A DNA stretch of 37,583 nt, from NCBI GenBank assembly GCA_947454465.1, contig CANGJP010000018.1, positions 1 to 37,583 on the forward strand. The letters run 5' to 3'. The notes beneath the pieces were generated by a model. The model made no database searches. It was not told where the DNA came from and saw nothing but the letters and a program-made list of their open reading frames with translations. Within the stretch, counting starts at the first letter, position 1. The number at the start of each line of letters is the position of its first letter. The DNA is from Pseudomonadota bacterium (GTDB lineage: Bacteria > Pseudomonadota > Gammaproteobacteria > Steroidobacterales > Steroidobacteraceae). The translations under genes and the position numbers were made by a program. Shown here piece after piece: positions 26,504-34,594 of this stretch.

Positions 26504-28030
26504 ATGAAAGCAAAAAATTATAGCGTGATCGCTGCGCTGATCATTGGATCAGGGGTGATCATTGCGACCCAAGACACGGGAGCCCAATCTCAGCCTGCTC
26601 AAGGTATGGGAGGCTCGCAGTTTAATGAAGCGGTGAATGCTGCAGCTGTTAATCACCCTGCGCCATCTAACAGCGGCCTTGGCGATCGTAAGCGCGCAAC
26701 CAATGACCCCGTGTTCTTAGCGCAGGAAATGCTCGGCCGCCCCACGGATACCTCTATTACCATCAACGCCGCTTCTCAGAAAGACCTTGAAGGATTCTAC
26801 GAATACGGCACTAAAGCCGGCACCTATTCGGGAAAAACCCCCATCATCCAGTTCAAAGCTAAAAATCCGGTTGATACAACCATTGAAGGATTAAAAGCCA
26901 ACACCCAGTATTTCTATCGCCTGAACTACCGTGAACCTGGGTCACAAAAATTCACAGCCCGTACGGAACGTTCTTTCTGGACCCAACGCGCGCCCGGTAG
27001 CACTTTTACATTCACAGTACAGTTCGATCCACATCTTGATGAACGTACCGATGAAGATGCTTACAAGCTCAGCTTACTGAACATGCTGGCAGACAAACCA
27101 GACTTCATTATCGATGTAGGCGACAACTTCTTCGTCGATAAACTCGGCATGGATGCATCCCGTGCTGCCGTTGAAGGTCGTGTACAACTACAAAGGTCTT
27201 ACTTCGACCTTCTGACCCATTCCGCCACTATGTTCCTCGGCTTGGGTAACCATGAAGGTGAAAAGGGTCCAGCAAGCATCACTAATATAGGCATGATGAA
27301 TGCCTTAGAACGTAAGCGTTACTTCCCGAACCCCTTTCCAAATAACTTCTACACCGGCAGCAATCGCAGTGAAGAAATCATCGGCGTCCGTGAAGCCAAC
27401 TACGCTTGGCAGTGGGGTGATGCACTCTTCATCATGCTGGATCCCTATTGGAATAAACCTATCGCTCCTGAAGAATCTGGTGATTGGAGCTCAACGCTTG
27501 GGCGCGAACAATATGACTGGCTGAAAAAAACCCTAGAAACCAGCAAGGCTAAATATAAGTTTGTCTTCGCTCACAACCTAATCGGCGGTCTAAACATGGA
27601 CGGAGCCATGCGTGGTGGTATTGAAGCGGCCAAGTACCTCGAATGGGGTGGTTACAATCTCGACGGTACCTATGGCTTTGACAAAGCCCGCCCAGGTTGG
27701 GGCAAGCCCATTCATCAATTGCTGGTTGAAAATAAGGCTACCATCTTCTTCCATGGTCACGACCATACCTACGCCAAGCAAGATTTAGACGGCATTGTGT
27801 ACCAAGCAGGTCCACAACCTAGTGCCTCTGATACCGACCTAGGTAACCGAGGACAGCTGTATCACTATGATCACGGTACTGTGGTTGGTGGAACGGGCTA
27901 TATACGCGTAAAAGTCTCTCCAGATGAAGTTAAGGCCGACTACGTTCAATCCTGGACCCCATCTAAAGAGAAAGGCAACATCAAGAATGGCATGATTGCT
28001 GATAGCTATACGATCAAAGCGCGTAAGTAG
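26504..28030 (+). CDS. Secreted calcineurin-like metallophosphoesterase with N-terminal beta domain
   Basis: Exported protein of 508 residues. The signal peptide spans about 1-28 (hydrophobic core SVIAALIIGSGVIIAT, then DTGAQSQ). A fibronectin-like/PhoD-N-like domain (about 65-165; LKANTQYFYRLNYRE) precedes the metallophosphoesterase domain, with the motifs FDPHLD (Asp175, His177), GDNFF (Asp207, Asn208), GLGNHEG (Asn249, His250), AHNLIGG and GHDHTYAKQ (His419, His421). This is the dinuclear-metal layout of purple acid phosphatase/PhoD-like enzymes, so a periplasmic or extracellular phosphatase is likely; the substrate is unknown. AGGAG eight bases before the ATG supports the start. A strong bidirectional terminator follows. 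Confidence 0.88.
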   Translation: MKAKNYSVIAALIIGSGVIIATQDTGAQSQPAQGMGGSQFNEAVNAAAVNHPAPSNSGLGDRKRATNDPVFLAQEMLGRPTDTSITINAASQKDLEGFYEYGTKAGTYSGKTPIIQFKAKNPVDTTIEGLKANTQYFYRLNYREPGSQKFTARTERSFWTQRAPGSTFTFTVQFDPHLDERTDEDAYKLSLLNMLADKPDFIIDVGDNFFVDKLGMDASRAAVEGRVQLQRSYFDLLTHSATMFLGLGNHEGEKGPASITNIGMMNALERKRYFPNPFPNNFYTGSNRSEEIIGVREANYAWQWGDALFIMLDPYWNKPIAPEESGDWSSTLGREQYDWLKKTLETSKAKYKFVFAHNLIGGLNMDGAMRGGIEAAKYLEWGGYNLDGTYGFDKARPGWGKPIHQLLVENKATIFFHGHDHTYAKQDLDGIVYQAGPQPSASDTDLGNRGQLYHYDHGTVVGGTGYIRVKVSPDEVKADYVQSWTPSKEKGNIKNGMIADSYTIKARK

Positions 28031-28060
28031 GTCATTTTCCTAAATCCCTTCCAACAAAAA

Positions 28061-28092
28061 GGCCGGAAGCAGTTGCTTCCGGCCTTTTTTTT
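28061..28092 (+). terminator. Strong bidirectional terminator
   Basis: A-run, GGCCGGAAGC (28061-28070), AGTT loop, GCTTCCGGCC (28075-28084), then eight T. It serves the convergent phosphoesterase and SUMF1-like genes. Confidence 0.95.
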
Positions 28093-28127
28093 GTGCGGAC
28101 TAGATCGAGAACAATATTCGGTTAAGG

Positions 28128-28940
28128 TTAAAGATCCTCAGCAAGACGAAACCCCAGGCTCCCATTTCTAGAGGTAATATTCACCGCAAAATGGTTTGAG
28201 ACTCTAAGATTTGTAACGTCACTACCCCAAGAACCGCCACGACTGATGCGACGACCACTGCAATCTGCATTCTCAAGCCATGCGGAACCGTCTGTAGGCG
28301 CGCCCACGTAACCATCGTGATAACAATCTTCAACCCATTCATAAACGTTACCAATCATGTCAAATAATCCAAACTGATTTGCTGGGTATTGACCAACGGG
28401 AGTGGTTTTTTTAACTGAATTTGCTCCGTTTGCTTGAGCAGAAGCAAACTTCGCTCCCCAAGGGTAATTTGTCACGGTACCGGCACGCGCAGCATATTCC
28501 CACTCTGATTCAGTAGGCAGGCGGAATCGACGCCCAGTCTGCTTATTAAGCCAAGTAATATAGCCTTGCGCCTCATCCCAACTCACATTAAATACAGGCC
28601 GGTTGCCCCGCCCCCAACCATTATCATCAGGCAAGGTACTGACGAAGTGATCATTCTTTACAGCCCCAATACCATCGATTGCACGGGCGTAAACGTCATA
28701 TTCGTCAAACGTCACCTCGTACGCTCCCAATCGAAACGCCTTGATGTTGACTACATGCACTGGCTTTTCGTCTCTAGACCCATCACCGACACTATCACCC
28801 ATTCGGTACACCCCTGCCGGAATGTCTACCATTTTGCCCACAATAGCCTGCTCCTTGGGCTTGGCAACGGGCGAATCCTGAGCAGCAAAAACCACGCTCA
28901 CCGAAAGCACTGAACAAACAGCAAAAGACAAAATTTTCAT
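28128..28940 (-). CDS. Periplasmic SUMF1/formylglycine-generating-enzyme-like protein
   Basis: Exported protein of 270 residues with a Sec signal peptide (MKILSFAVCSVLSVSVVFA) and a SUMF1/FGE-sulfatase fold: VDIPAGVYRMGD, KPVHVVNIKAFRLGAYEVT, RPVFNVSWDEAQGYITWLNKQTGRRFRLPTESEWEYAARAG, then GLFDMIGNVYEWVEDCY and RGGSWGSD...SRNGSLGFRLA. The aerobic formylglycine-generating enzyme needs two active-site cysteines in the segment after RGGS; here that segment has none, so it should not be a true sulfatase activator. Many SUMF1 proteins bind other partners or sugars. Start: ATG at 28940 preferred over the TTG at 28955. It may be co-transcribed with the SOUL and lipoprotein genes upstream. Confidence 0.85.
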   Translation of the reverse strand: MKILSFAVCSVLSVSVVFAAQDSPVAKPKEQAIVGKMVDIPAGVYRMGDSVGDGSRDEKPVHVVNIKAFRLGAYEVTFDEYDVYARAIDGIGAVKNDHFVSTLPDDNGWGRGNRPVFNVSWDEAQGYITWLNKQTGRRFRLPTESEWEYAARAGTVTNYPWGAKFASAQANGANSVKKTTPVGQYPANQFGLFDMIGNVYEWVEDCYHDGYVGAPTDGSAWLENADCSGRRISRGGSWGSDVTNLRVSNHFAVNITSRNGSLGFRLAEDL

Positions 28941-28991
28941 TTTAGTTTTCCACAATGAATGAATTAACGAACAGATTAGTTAATGACAAAT

Positions 28992-29597
28992 TTATTGTAC
29001 TTCGAACCCTATTTCATTCGTTCTCATGAACCAAGGCGTAAAAGGTGGATTGTAGCGCGAGTAGATCGGCTCACCACGGATGGCAACCCCCTCTTTCTGC
29101 AACGCTGTTTTGAGCTTCTCAAGATGCTTATCGTAATTACCCTGAGACCAAGTGCCTGAGTATCTGATGACAGCTACGGTTTGGGTGGGTACTTCACGTA
29201 ATTTCACACGGGAGTCGTCCGGCACTGGCAACGTTGCCAAGGTATATTTCTTTGACATCACAAATTGAACAATAAAACCATCCCGATTAGGTATTTGGGT
29301 CACTGGAGCAGTCATGTCCATCTTGACTGAATTAGACTTTTGAACGACTGGCGCCGTCATCGCCATGGTCTGCTTAGAATGATTCTTGCCAAAAATATAC
29401 CCTGCAAGAATTGGAAATGCCCTATTGCCCGCATCCGTTGCCGGACCAGAGACCTCTACCTCAGCGACACAGTAGGGATCATATTGCCGTATTTCAAAGA
29501 CTTCGCTTCTTCGAATCACAGTGTAATGAGGCGTCTCAATTGCTTGCGCCACCATTGAGACCCCCATCATCGCCATCAACCCAAATAAAATTTTCAT
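28992..29597 (-). CDS. Periplasmic SOUL heme-binding family protein
   Basis: Exported protein of 201 residues in the SOUL/HBP family. It has a signal peptide (MKILFGLMAMMGVSMVAQA) and then ETPHYTVIRRSEVFEIRQYDPYCVAEVEV, the paired MTAPV motifs (AMTAPVVQK and DMTAPVTQI), FVMSKKYTLATLPVPDD and the closing FTPWFMRTNEIGFEV. SOUL proteins bind heme or related tetrapyrroles in some eukaryotes; in bacteria the role is open. The start is ATG at 29597; an in-frame ATG at 29621 would add eight residues before the signal peptide. It lies 39 bases after the DUF799-type lipoprotein gene and 51 before the SUMF1-like gene start, all on one strand. Confidence 0.88.
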   Translation of the reverse strand: MKILFGLMAMMGVSMVAQAIETPHYTVIRRSEVFEIRQYDPYCVAEVEVSGPATDAGNRAFPILAGYIFGKNHSKQTMAMTAPVVQKSNSVKMDMTAPVTQIPNRDGFIVQFVMSKKYTLATLPVPDDSRVKLREVPTQTVAVIRYSGTWSQGNYDKHLEKLKTALQKEGVAIRGEPIYSRYNPPFTPWFMRTNEIGFEVQ

Positions 29598-29636
29598 GGA
29601 AGCCAACTTCAAAGCAAGCATAGTGCCATCATCGAA

Positions 29637-30281
29637 TCATTGTGAAGCACTGTATTTTGGATGATAGGGACCAAGTAACAGACCACGCCCTTCAGCAGTA
29701 AACAATTGCACATTAACGGCACGACTCACAGCGTGAGCTGGGTCCGTTTTACTATTGATAGCTTGACTGATTGCTGCGGTAATAACATCAGCTAGCAAGT
29801 TACCTGAGCTATCAGGGCTTTGTTGAAGAGTCGCCTGGCCATCCCACAACATCGTACCAGTACGCGTATCGATTAATTTAGCACTTGCACTAACCGTCGT
29901 GACACTTGAGAGTAATTGGAACTTACTGCCGTACTGGTTAAGAGTAATAAACATCACTGAATCGGCACCGACAATGTCCCGAACTTTATCTAGTGGTATT
30001 TGGTGCATTTCACCCGGTGTAGGCATGCCGTTTTCCTTCAAGAACTGATCCACCACAGCAACCGGAAAAACATAATAGCCCATCTCTGCCAAAGGCTGAG
30101 TAACGGTTGAAAGATAACTATAACTGCCAAGCATATCCGTACTTTGATTGATGGGTGGCAGCACTAAAATTGAACGCGGTTGGGCTGCACGGTAATCATT
30201 ATAATTGCGAGAATTACTAGGCTGAGTTGCACACCCCATTAGAGTGAGCGCCATCAGAGAAATCAGTATAAGCGACTTCAT
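29637..30281 (-). CDS. DUF799 (GNA1162-type) lipoprotein
   Basis: Lipoprotein of 214 residues with lipobox LMGC (Cys17). It belongs to the DUF799 family, known from Neisseria GNA1162, whose structure was reported as TolB N-terminal-like. Recognisable parts: RSILVLPPINQSTDMLGSYSYLSTVTQPLAEMGYYVFPVAVVDQFLKENGMPTPGEM, GADSVMFITLNQYGSKFQLLSSVTTV and LIDTRTGTMLWDG. It overlaps the DUF4810 gene by four bases (ATGA), and that gene overlaps the CsgG-family gene in the same way, so all three are made together. The combination suggests an outer-membrane-associated complex; function unknown. Confidence 0.88.
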   Translation of the reverse strand: MKSLILISLMALTLMGCATQPSNSRNYNDYRAAQPRSILVLPPINQSTDMLGSYSYLSTVTQPLAEMGYYVFPVAVVDQFLKENGMPTPGEMHQIPLDKVRDIVGADSVMFITLNQYGSKFQLLSSVTTVSASAKLIDTRTGTMLWDGQATLQQSPDSSGNLLADVITAAISQAINSKTDPAHAVSRAVNVQLFTAEGRGLLLGPYHPKYSASQ

Positions 30282-30622
30282 TGCCGCCTCAAGTTTAATA
30301 ACAAACGATCCATCATCACCGCAGACTCAGGAAATAGCGTTTTTTCTTCCATCAATTCACGTTGGGCATCACTAAACTGCCCCTGTTGAGCGTACAAATA
30401 ACCGAGGTGAGCATGCCAGCCAGGAGGGACACTTTTATTGCTACCAATAGCTTTCTGGTAGTCCTCCTGCATTTTCAATATTTGGGTTTCAGGCGGGAGA
30501 CCTCCAGGCTGGGCATAGGAGGAGTAAATCAAGTCCTCGTAATGACCCCATGCATACAATGAAGTCGTACTGACGCACGCACAAAGCGTAGTCAGCAGAA
30601 AAAGCGCAAAAATACGAATCAC
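30278..30622 (-). CDS. DUF4810 small lipoprotein
   Basis: Lipoprotein of 114 residues with lipobox LCAC (Cys16), followed by YAWGHYEDLIYSSYAQPGG and a helical TPR-like tail (HAHLGYLYAQQGQFSDAQRELMEEKTLFPESAVMMDRLL). This is the DUF4810 pattern. Both ends overlap neighbours by four bases, so its stoichiometry is likely fixed relative to the CsgG-family and DUF799 lipoproteins. The TPR-like part suggests a scaffold or adaptor role; this is inference. Confidence 0.87.
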   Translation of the reverse strand: MIRIFALFLLTTLCACVSTTSLYAWGHYEDLIYSSYAQPGGLPPETQILKMQEDYQKAIGSNKSVPPGWHAHLGYLYAQQGQFSDAQRELMEEKTLFPESAVMMDRLLLNLRRQ

Positions 30623-31314
30623 TTGTTCGCCTTGATGACACCAGCGTCAATACTTTCTGCAAGACGATCTACGGCCTCACGAATAGCCAGATCCAATACC
30701 TTACCATTCAGAGTCGAATCATAGCCGGAGGTACCGCCAAATCCGAGAACCTCACGATCACTCAATGTATACTCGCCCGCACCAGAGGCGGAAGAGACCA
30801 CCTTTGATGTTGCGACATCCACCATGTTCAAGGTTACTTTTGAGTAGGCGACTTGTTTTTTTCCACTGCCCAGAATTCCAAATAACTGCATATCGCCAGT
30901 TTCTTTGCGTCCGAACTCAACAACATCGCCAGTAATAACGTAGTCGGCACCAGAAACAGACTGCTGCTTACCACTGTATTTAGACTCTTGAGCGAGATGC
31001 TGAAGATTTTCTCTATCCATTACATCAAAACGCCCACTCGACTGCAGATGACCGATCAGGATGGTTTTCGCCTGACTACCCAGACGGTCCACCCCATCAG
31101 AAAATAAGCCGCGCATGTACGTGGTGCGATTATCAAATTGTCCAATTGAAACCGGTTGTTTTTTTCCAGTGTAGGCAACATTTGACGTAACTGGTTTGGC
31201 CGTAGCGATCGCATTATGGGATTCAGTGGCACAGCCACCTAGAACTATTGCGATCAAGACAACAGAGAAACCGAATAGCCAAGTCTTTATTATCAACGAA
31301 CCTTTCATATACAT
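30619..31314 (-). CDS. CsgG-family outer-membrane lipoprotein
   Basis: Lipoprotein of 231 residues, signal sequence ending in lipobox LGGC (about Cys28). The core matches CsgG/HfaB-like proteins: KQPVSIGQFDNRTTYMRG, LIGHLQSSGRFDVMDRENLQHLAQE, SGADYVITGDVVEFGRKETG, YSKVTLNMVDVATSKVVSSASGAGEYTLS and the C-terminal DLAIREAVDRLAESID. CsgG forms the curli export pore, but this family also includes relatives with no curli genes, and no curli subunit is seen here. It is the first gene of the three-lipoprotein operon. GAGGG just before the ATG at 31314 supports this start; an ATG two codons later is possible. Confidence 0.88.
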   Translation of the reverse strand: MYMKGSLIIKTWLFGFSVVLIAIVLGGCATESHNAIATAKPVTSNVAYTGKKQPVSIGQFDNRTTYMRGLFSDGVDRLGSQAKTILIGHLQSSGRFDVMDRENLQHLAQESKYSGKQQSVSGADYVITGDVVEFGRKETGDMQLFGILGSGKKQVAYSKVTLNMVDVATSKVVSSASGAGEYTLSDREVLGFGGTSGYDSTLNGKVLDLAIREAVDRLAESIDAGVIKANK

Positions 31315-31438
31315 ACTGCCCTCGTCACGTTATGGACATAGACCACAAGCTTAACCGTCACGCTTAAGCCTATTTATAACCTTAGAGATAACCGAATACC
31401 ATAGGGAACCAACTTAAAATGTCCGATCTGGAGCGTTG

Positions 31439-31867
31439 ATGACCCAAACACTGATTGATTCAGAAAAAATCCACGCCTATCTAGCGACTGAATACCGTCT
31501 CGAGCAACCGCTTGGAGAACTCATTTTGTCTATCGGGATACCATGTCAACCTCTCGCCACCCTATTTGCTGCTCACACCGTCAATTCAGGCGCTCTGATC
31601 ACTGCCTATAATCCACAGGGTACTCAACAACAACTCGAACTAAATGAACGCGCCCAAAGAGCACTTATCCAAACGATCGAAACACTTAAGCTACCTTACC
31701 TACACGGGAATTCGGGCGAATCTACGGGCACGTGGCCGACAGAGCCGAGTCTGTTCATTCTGGGGATCCCCTTAGAAACCGCAAAGCATATCGGCACAGT
31801 GTTTGCTCAAGACGCACTACTTTGGGTAACAAAAGACTGCATCCCCCAACTGATACTACTGCGCTAA
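31439..31867 (+). CDS. DUF3293 family protein
   Basis: Cytoplasmic protein of 142 residues. DUF3293 features: an N-terminal Y-x-L element (YLATEYRLEQP), ALITAYNPQG, NERAQRALIQTIETLKLPYLHGNSG, the central WPTEPSLFILGIPLETA, and VFAQDALLWVTKD. No function is established for the family. Start: ATG at 31439 with GGAG (31430-31433) five bases upstream. It faces away from the lipoprotein operon and shares its 120-base upstream gap. Confidence 0.8.
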   Translation: MTQTLIDSEKIHAYLATEYRLEQPLGELILSIGIPCQPLATLFAAHTVNSGALITAYNPQGTQQQLELNERAQRALIQTIETLKLPYLHGNSGESTGTWPTEPSLFILGIPLETAKHIGTVFAQDALLWVTKDCIPQLILLR

Positions 31868-32012
31868 CTCCATTTAGTCCTCGATGCTTACAATACATTG
31901 AACACAATGACAGCCTTAACCGCTAGATTTCAGTAAATCATTGGCACTCAGGGTCTGTTCAAATACACTCGCTTAACGATCCATCAAACTCACACAATGA
32001 TTCGACACCACC

Positions 32013-32738
32013 ATGTCAAAAAAGGTTCTCATTTATGGTGCCACTGGTGGCATCGGCACAGCTACCGCTAAGAAATTAGCGGCACGTGGTAATCGTTTAC
32101 ATCTAGTCGGTCGTCATGCCGACCGACTAGAGGCGCTGGCCTCTGACTTGAATGCCACCTTCAGCTGTGGAGACATCCTGTCCGAAGGGTTTATTCCTCA
32201 AACCGTCCGTGATGCTGGCGAATGCATTGATGGCTTAGTCTATGCCATTGGGAGCATCACCCTTAAAGGACTAAGTCGTCTAACCCATGCTGACTTCATT
32301 CGCGACTATGAGGTTAATGCAGTGTCTGCAGCTCTGGCCATACAAGCTGCGCTACCTGCGCTTAAAAAATCACCTCATGCTGCTGTAGTCCTGTTTAGCT
32401 CAATTGCGGCCAGCCAGGGATTTGGTATGCATGCTTCCATTGCCATGGCTAAAGGAGCCCTATCAAGCCTAACCTTAAGCCTTGCCGCTGAATTGGCTCC
32501 TACTATCAGAGTTAATGCCATCGCTCCTTCATTAACACAGACTCCGTTATCACAATCTCTCTGGCAAAACGAAACGATGGCTCAATCCATTGCGGGACTT
32601 CATCCCATATCACGCTTAGGCTCATCGGAAGACATGGCTGGATTAGCAGCCTTTTTACTTTCTGATGAAGCCACTTGGATCACCGGACAGATCATGGGCG
32701 TAGATGGAGGACGATCAACATTAAGAGTAAAAGGATGA
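32013..32738 (+). CDS. Short-chain dehydrogenase-like protein with atypical active site
   Basis: Cytoplasmic SDR-fold protein of 241 residues. It has the cofactor motif GATGGIG (residues 9-15), the strand-4 motif YAIGSI (NAG replaced), NAVSAALAIQAALP, SS at 129-130 and the C-terminal substrate-side INAPS-like VNAIAPSLTQTPL and GQIMGVDGG. At the place of the catalytic Tyr in Y-x-x-x-K the sequence is I143-A-M-A-K147, so Tyr is missing while Lys is kept. I recall a proteobacterial SDR subfamily with the same change (VAxAKGA-type motif), so this is not a sequencing accident, but classical hydride-transfer chemistry is doubtful. The stop overlaps the next gene start by one base (TGATG), so the two are coupled. 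Confidence 0.85.
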   Translation: MSKKVLIYGATGGIGTATAKKLAARGNRLHLVGRHADRLEALASDLNATFSCGDILSEGFIPQTVRDAGECIDGLVYAIGSITLKGLSRLTHADFIRDYEVNAVSAALAIQAALPALKKSPHAAVVLFSSIAASQGFGMHASIAMAKGALSSLTLSLAAELAPTIRVNAIAPSLTQTPLSQSLWQNETMAQSIAGLHPISRLGSSEDMAGLAAFLLSDEATWITGQIMGVDGGRSTLRVKG

Positions 32739-33643
32739 TGCGAATACTCATCACAGGGGGCACCGGTTTCATTGGGCATCATCTCGTAAATAAACTTTTA
32801 GAGTGCAACCATGACATCACCGTCCTAACCCGAAAACCAATTTCTGCGCAGTCATTATTTTCCGGACGCGTTACCCCTTGGACGACCCTTTCATCTTGGC
32901 TGCCCAGCATAAAGTTTGATGCTGTGATTAACCTAGCGGGCGCACCTATCATCGATAAAGCATGGACTCATCAACGCAAGCAGATTCTTAAAGATAGCCG
33001 TATTGGTATAACCCAGCAACTCATAGTAGCCATGGAAGAAGCCATAACAAAACCGTCTGTATTTTTAAGTGGATCAGCCATAGGTATCTATGGCGACACC
33101 GGAGCCTCCCTATGTACGGAAACCTCTTCATTAGCCACGGATTTTGCAGCACAACTCTGCCACGAATGGGAAAATACAGCAGCCATCGCTGAAACAATCG
33201 GCGTACGAACTTGTTTACTGCGAACCGGCCTTGTGCTCCATAAGAGCGGTGGCTTGCTTAAAAAGATGCAGCTTCCTTTCAGCTTAGGACTTGGAAGCCG
33301 TCTGGGTTCCGGTAATCAGATGATGAGCTGGATTCACTTAAACGATTACCTTGAAGCGCTGAGCTATCTCTTACATACCCCTTCATGTCAGGGTCCTTAT
33401 AACCTGACCGCACCCCATCCTGTCAGCAATACAGAGTTCACGGCCACGCTGGCTAAAAGCCTAGGTCGCAGAGCATTGCTCACTACACCCGCGTGGGCCC
33501 TAAGATTAGCACTAGGAGAACGTAGTTCGCTTCTTTTGGGCGGACAAAGAGTTGTGCCTGAGCAGTTACTCAGCCAGGGATTCTGCTTCAAGCTGCCTCA
33601 CTTGCGTGAGGCACTTAGCGCACTTAGCACACCTAGCATCTAA
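32738..33643 (+). CDS. TIGR01777/YfcH-family epimerase
   Basis: Extended-SDR protein of 301 residues in the TIGR01777 (YfcH/SDR39U1) family. N-terminal ITGGTGFIGHHLVNKLL is the nucleotide-binding motif, followed by VINLAGAPIIDKAWT, the SGSAIGIYGDTG segment, the arginine-rich CLLRTGLVLHKSGG and the DUF1731-type C-terminus (RRALLTTPAWALRLALGERSSLLLGGQRVVPEQLLSQGF). It may use NADPH, but no substrate is known for the family. Start at ATG 32738, with AAGG three bases upstream and overlapping the SDR stop codon; a second ATG one codon earlier is possible. Confidence 0.9.
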   Translation: MRILITGGTGFIGHHLVNKLLECNHDITVLTRKPISAQSLFSGRVTPWTTLSSWLPSIKFDAVINLAGAPIIDKAWTHQRKQILKDSRIGITQQLIVAMEEAITKPSVFLSGSAIGIYGDTGASLCTETSSLATDFAAQLCHEWENTAAIAETIGVRTCLLRTGLVLHKSGGLLKKMQLPFSLGLGSRLGSGNQMMSWIHLNDYLEALSYLLHTPSCQGPYNLTAPHPVSNTEFTATLAKSLGRRALLTTPAWALRLALGERSSLLLGGQRVVPEQLLSQGFCFKLPHLREALSALSTPSI

Positions 33644-33667
33644 CGTTATCGCACGAACCTAACCGGC

Positions 33668-34474
33668 ATGTTCCTCGCACTCGATTGGATACAACCTTGG
33701 TACCGTTCAGTTAGATCCACAGCTGAATTAATCCGTAATGATTCTCTGTGGATAAATGGCATTAATGACTTATTCACCAGACTCGAACTCACCAACCACC
33801 GAGGCCTCCCCCTGTCACTGATTGATCAAGCAGCGCTACCACAAGAAGTAGCCTACGAAAGCTTTATTAGTGAAACAGGACAGATCCCAACTCGAAACAA
33901 CCTGCATGATTTTTTTAATGCGTTGGTTTGGCTTACTTTTCCTAAGATAAAACAACAACTCAATGCATTACAAGCAGCGCAAATCGCGTCACAAGGAATC
34001 AGGAAATCAAGGGGAAGCCTTCGAGATGCAGCCACTTTATTCGATGAAAATGCCGCCTTCTTAGTGATTAGCAATACGCCCGAAGGTCACGAGATAAAGA
34101 GTGCAATACAACAACACGAATGGTTTTCTGCCTTCATTGATCAGCGTGAAAAATTCAGTCACCATGCCGAATTATGGCTATTCGGGCATGCATTGATGGA
34201 AAAATTATCAGCGCCATATAAATCAATCACTGCTCATGCATGGACCGTTCTGGCCCCATCCAACTTTTTTTCGATGAACGATATGAATCGCAAGCATTGG
34301 TTAGATGAGCATATTTCTAATGCACTTCAGATGCAGAAAGATCACGTCAAAGAAAAACCATGGTTTACACCCCTACCGGTCTTGGGCGTACCAGGATGGT
34401 GGACTGACCAAGATCACGAATTTTATGCGGACACAAAAGTATTCAGACCCAAAAAGGTAAAGCACTCACCCTGA
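33668..34474 (+). CDS. DUF3025 family protein
   Basis: Cytoplasmic protein of 268 residues. DUF3025 features: RGLPLSLIDQAALPQEVAYESFISETGQIPTRNNLHDFFNALVWLTFPKIKQQLNALQA, then FDENAAFLVISN and the closing WFTPLPVLGVPGWW. The family is common in Betaproteobacteria and some other proteobacteria, function unknown. The strongly conserved NLHDFFNALVWL suggests a metal or nucleotide site but none is proven. It lies 24 bases after the TIGR01777 gene, on the same strand, so DUF3293 (31439-31867) aside, SDR-TIGR01777-DUF3025 look like one operon. Confidence 0.9.
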   Translation: MFLALDWIQPWYRSVRSTAELIRNDSLWINGINDLFTRLELTNHRGLPLSLIDQAALPQEVAYESFISETGQIPTRNNLHDFFNALVWLTFPKIKQQLNALQAAQIASQGIRKSRGSLRDAATLFDENAAFLVISNTPEGHEIKSAIQQHEWFSAFIDQREKFSHHAELWLFGHALMEKLSAPYKSITAHAWTVLAPSNFFSMNDMNRKHWLDEHISNALQMQKDHVKEKPWFTPLPVLGVPGWWTDQDHEFYADTKVFRPKKVKHSP

Positions 34475-34594
34475 GACCGCGGATCACACATAAACAGGGT
34501 TTAGAAAACGATAGTCATAAAACTGCATCTTTCTCACCTAGAATTCATTCATCAACTTAATGCACACTGGCAACTGACTTTTCAGACAATTAAC

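Noticed and set aside
26341-26523. Short open frame before the metallophosphoesterase gene
   Set aside because: Poor context, no family resemblance, and it overlaps the start of the clear gene at 26504.
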